From Planctomycetales bacterium (lineage in GTDB: Bacteria > Planctomycetota > Planctomycetia > Isosphaerales > Isosphaeraceae): 64,000 nt of DNA. The stretch lies in NCBI GenBank assembly GCA_027451885.1, contig DAIDHX010000018.1:1-64000 (forward strand), in the 5' to 3' direction. The position numbers and the translations under genes were made by a program. Below the pieces are notes generated by a model. The model worked only from the letters and a program-made list of their open reading frames with translations. It was not told where the DNA came from and ran no database searches. Positions 63,758-64,000 of this stretch are shown here, piece after piece; within the stretch, counting starts at the first letter, position 1; the number at the start of each line of letters is the position of its first letter.

Positions 63758-64000
63758 GTTTTGCCTCACCCCTCGGCCGCTCGGCCGTCCAGATCACGAA
63801 CCGCCGGGTCGCGGGAATCTGTTCGAACGGGAAACGCCCGCGCTCGTGGCCGGCCAGGATCGGCTCGTACTCGACTCGCGTAAAGCCACGCGCGAGCCGG
63901 CCCGCGAACCTTCTGGGCCACAGCCAGCGCTCGCGGGCGGGATCGCCCAGGGCGTACATGAAGCGCCCGCGCTGCTCGTCGATCGCCTTGACCACAAGCG
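63750..64000 (-). CDS. C-terminal fragment of an unidentified protein (5' end beyond window)
   Basis: The frame runs off the right edge of the window. About 83 residues are visible, including VVKAIDEQRGRFMYALGDPA and FTRVEYEPILAGHERGRFPF, then VIWTAERPRGEAKHA. The pattern could be the end of a Rossmann-type methyltransferase, but it is too short to say. It is the first visible gene of the envelope operon and overlaps the deacetylase start by 8 bases. Confidence 0.6.
   Translation of the reverse strand, partial: LVVKAIDEQRGRFMYALGDPARERWLWPRRFAGRLARGFTRVEYEPILAGHERGRFPFEQIPATRRFVIWTAERPRGEAKHA

Overview
The window looks like a stretch of a GC-rich Planctomycetota chromosome, most likely an Isosphaeraceae-type bacterium (inferred). 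The signs are an adjacent pair of DUF1549/DUF1553 and DUF1501 genes, a DUF1559 protein with a prepilin-like N-terminus, very large secreted proteins of unknown function, a c-type cytochrome fused to a beta-propeller, and many envelope glycosyltransferases. No rRNA, CRISPR array, prophage or intact insertion sequence is visible. One tRNA (Glu, anticodon CTC) is present.

Layout. 1-10.8 kb: a pseudopilin-type locus with the 3' end of a secreted protein, a giant 2344-residue protein with a type IV pilin-like N-terminus, and a DUF1559 prepilin-like protein. 10.9-13.1 kb: leuC-leuD (leucine synthesis). 13.1-16.2 kb: assimilatory sulfate reduction (cysH, an Rrf2 regulator, and a fused ATP sulfurylase/APS kinase that appears to start at ATT). 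A promoter whose -10 lies inside an inverted repeat precedes cysH. 16.3-20.5 kb, minus strand: rsfS, argS and a beta-propeller/dihaem cytochrome. 20.8 kb: tRNA-Glu with its own promoter. 21-26.8 kb: alpha/beta hydrolase, malQ, CBS-domain protein, a membrane glycosyltransferase, panB and a pterin dehydratase. 26.9-31.7 kb, minus strand: a DUF1570-like lipoprotein, a protein with two LPS-kinase-like domains, a GT4 glycosyltransferase and a PhyH-type dioxygenase.

31.7-33.9 kb is a gene-poor, partly lower-GC island with ORF fragments and tandem repeats. It is followed by an MsbA-like exporter with a long coiled-coil insertion, then the DUF1549/DUF1501 pair. 39.7-54.7 kb, minus strand, holds a membrane glycosyltransferase, a membrane-anchored FecR/HEAT-like protein, and two giant secreted proteins. 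I read the giants as three consecutive copies of one architecture (signal peptide, about 1000 residues of beta-rich sequence, terminal membrane helices). Two copies are fused in one polypeptide and the third is separated from them by a stop codon and one further codon in the same frame. This is the best candidate for an undescribed system in the window.

54.9-64 kb: a GmhA-like sugar isomerase with a ROK kinase, an 831-bp intergenic region with a good sigma-70-type promoter, a small conserved-looking protein, a purple-acid-phosphatase-like enzyme, and a tightly overlapping minus-strand envelope-polysaccharide operon (partial protein, NodB-like deacetylase, GT4, GT9 heptosyltransferase-like, and a 51-residue membrane protein).

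Working together (inference): the heptose-type isomerase, GT9/GT4 enzymes, double WaaP-like kinase and MsbA-like exporter fit assembly and transport of a phosphorylated LPS-like glycolipid. leuCD, panB and the cys operon are core metabolism.
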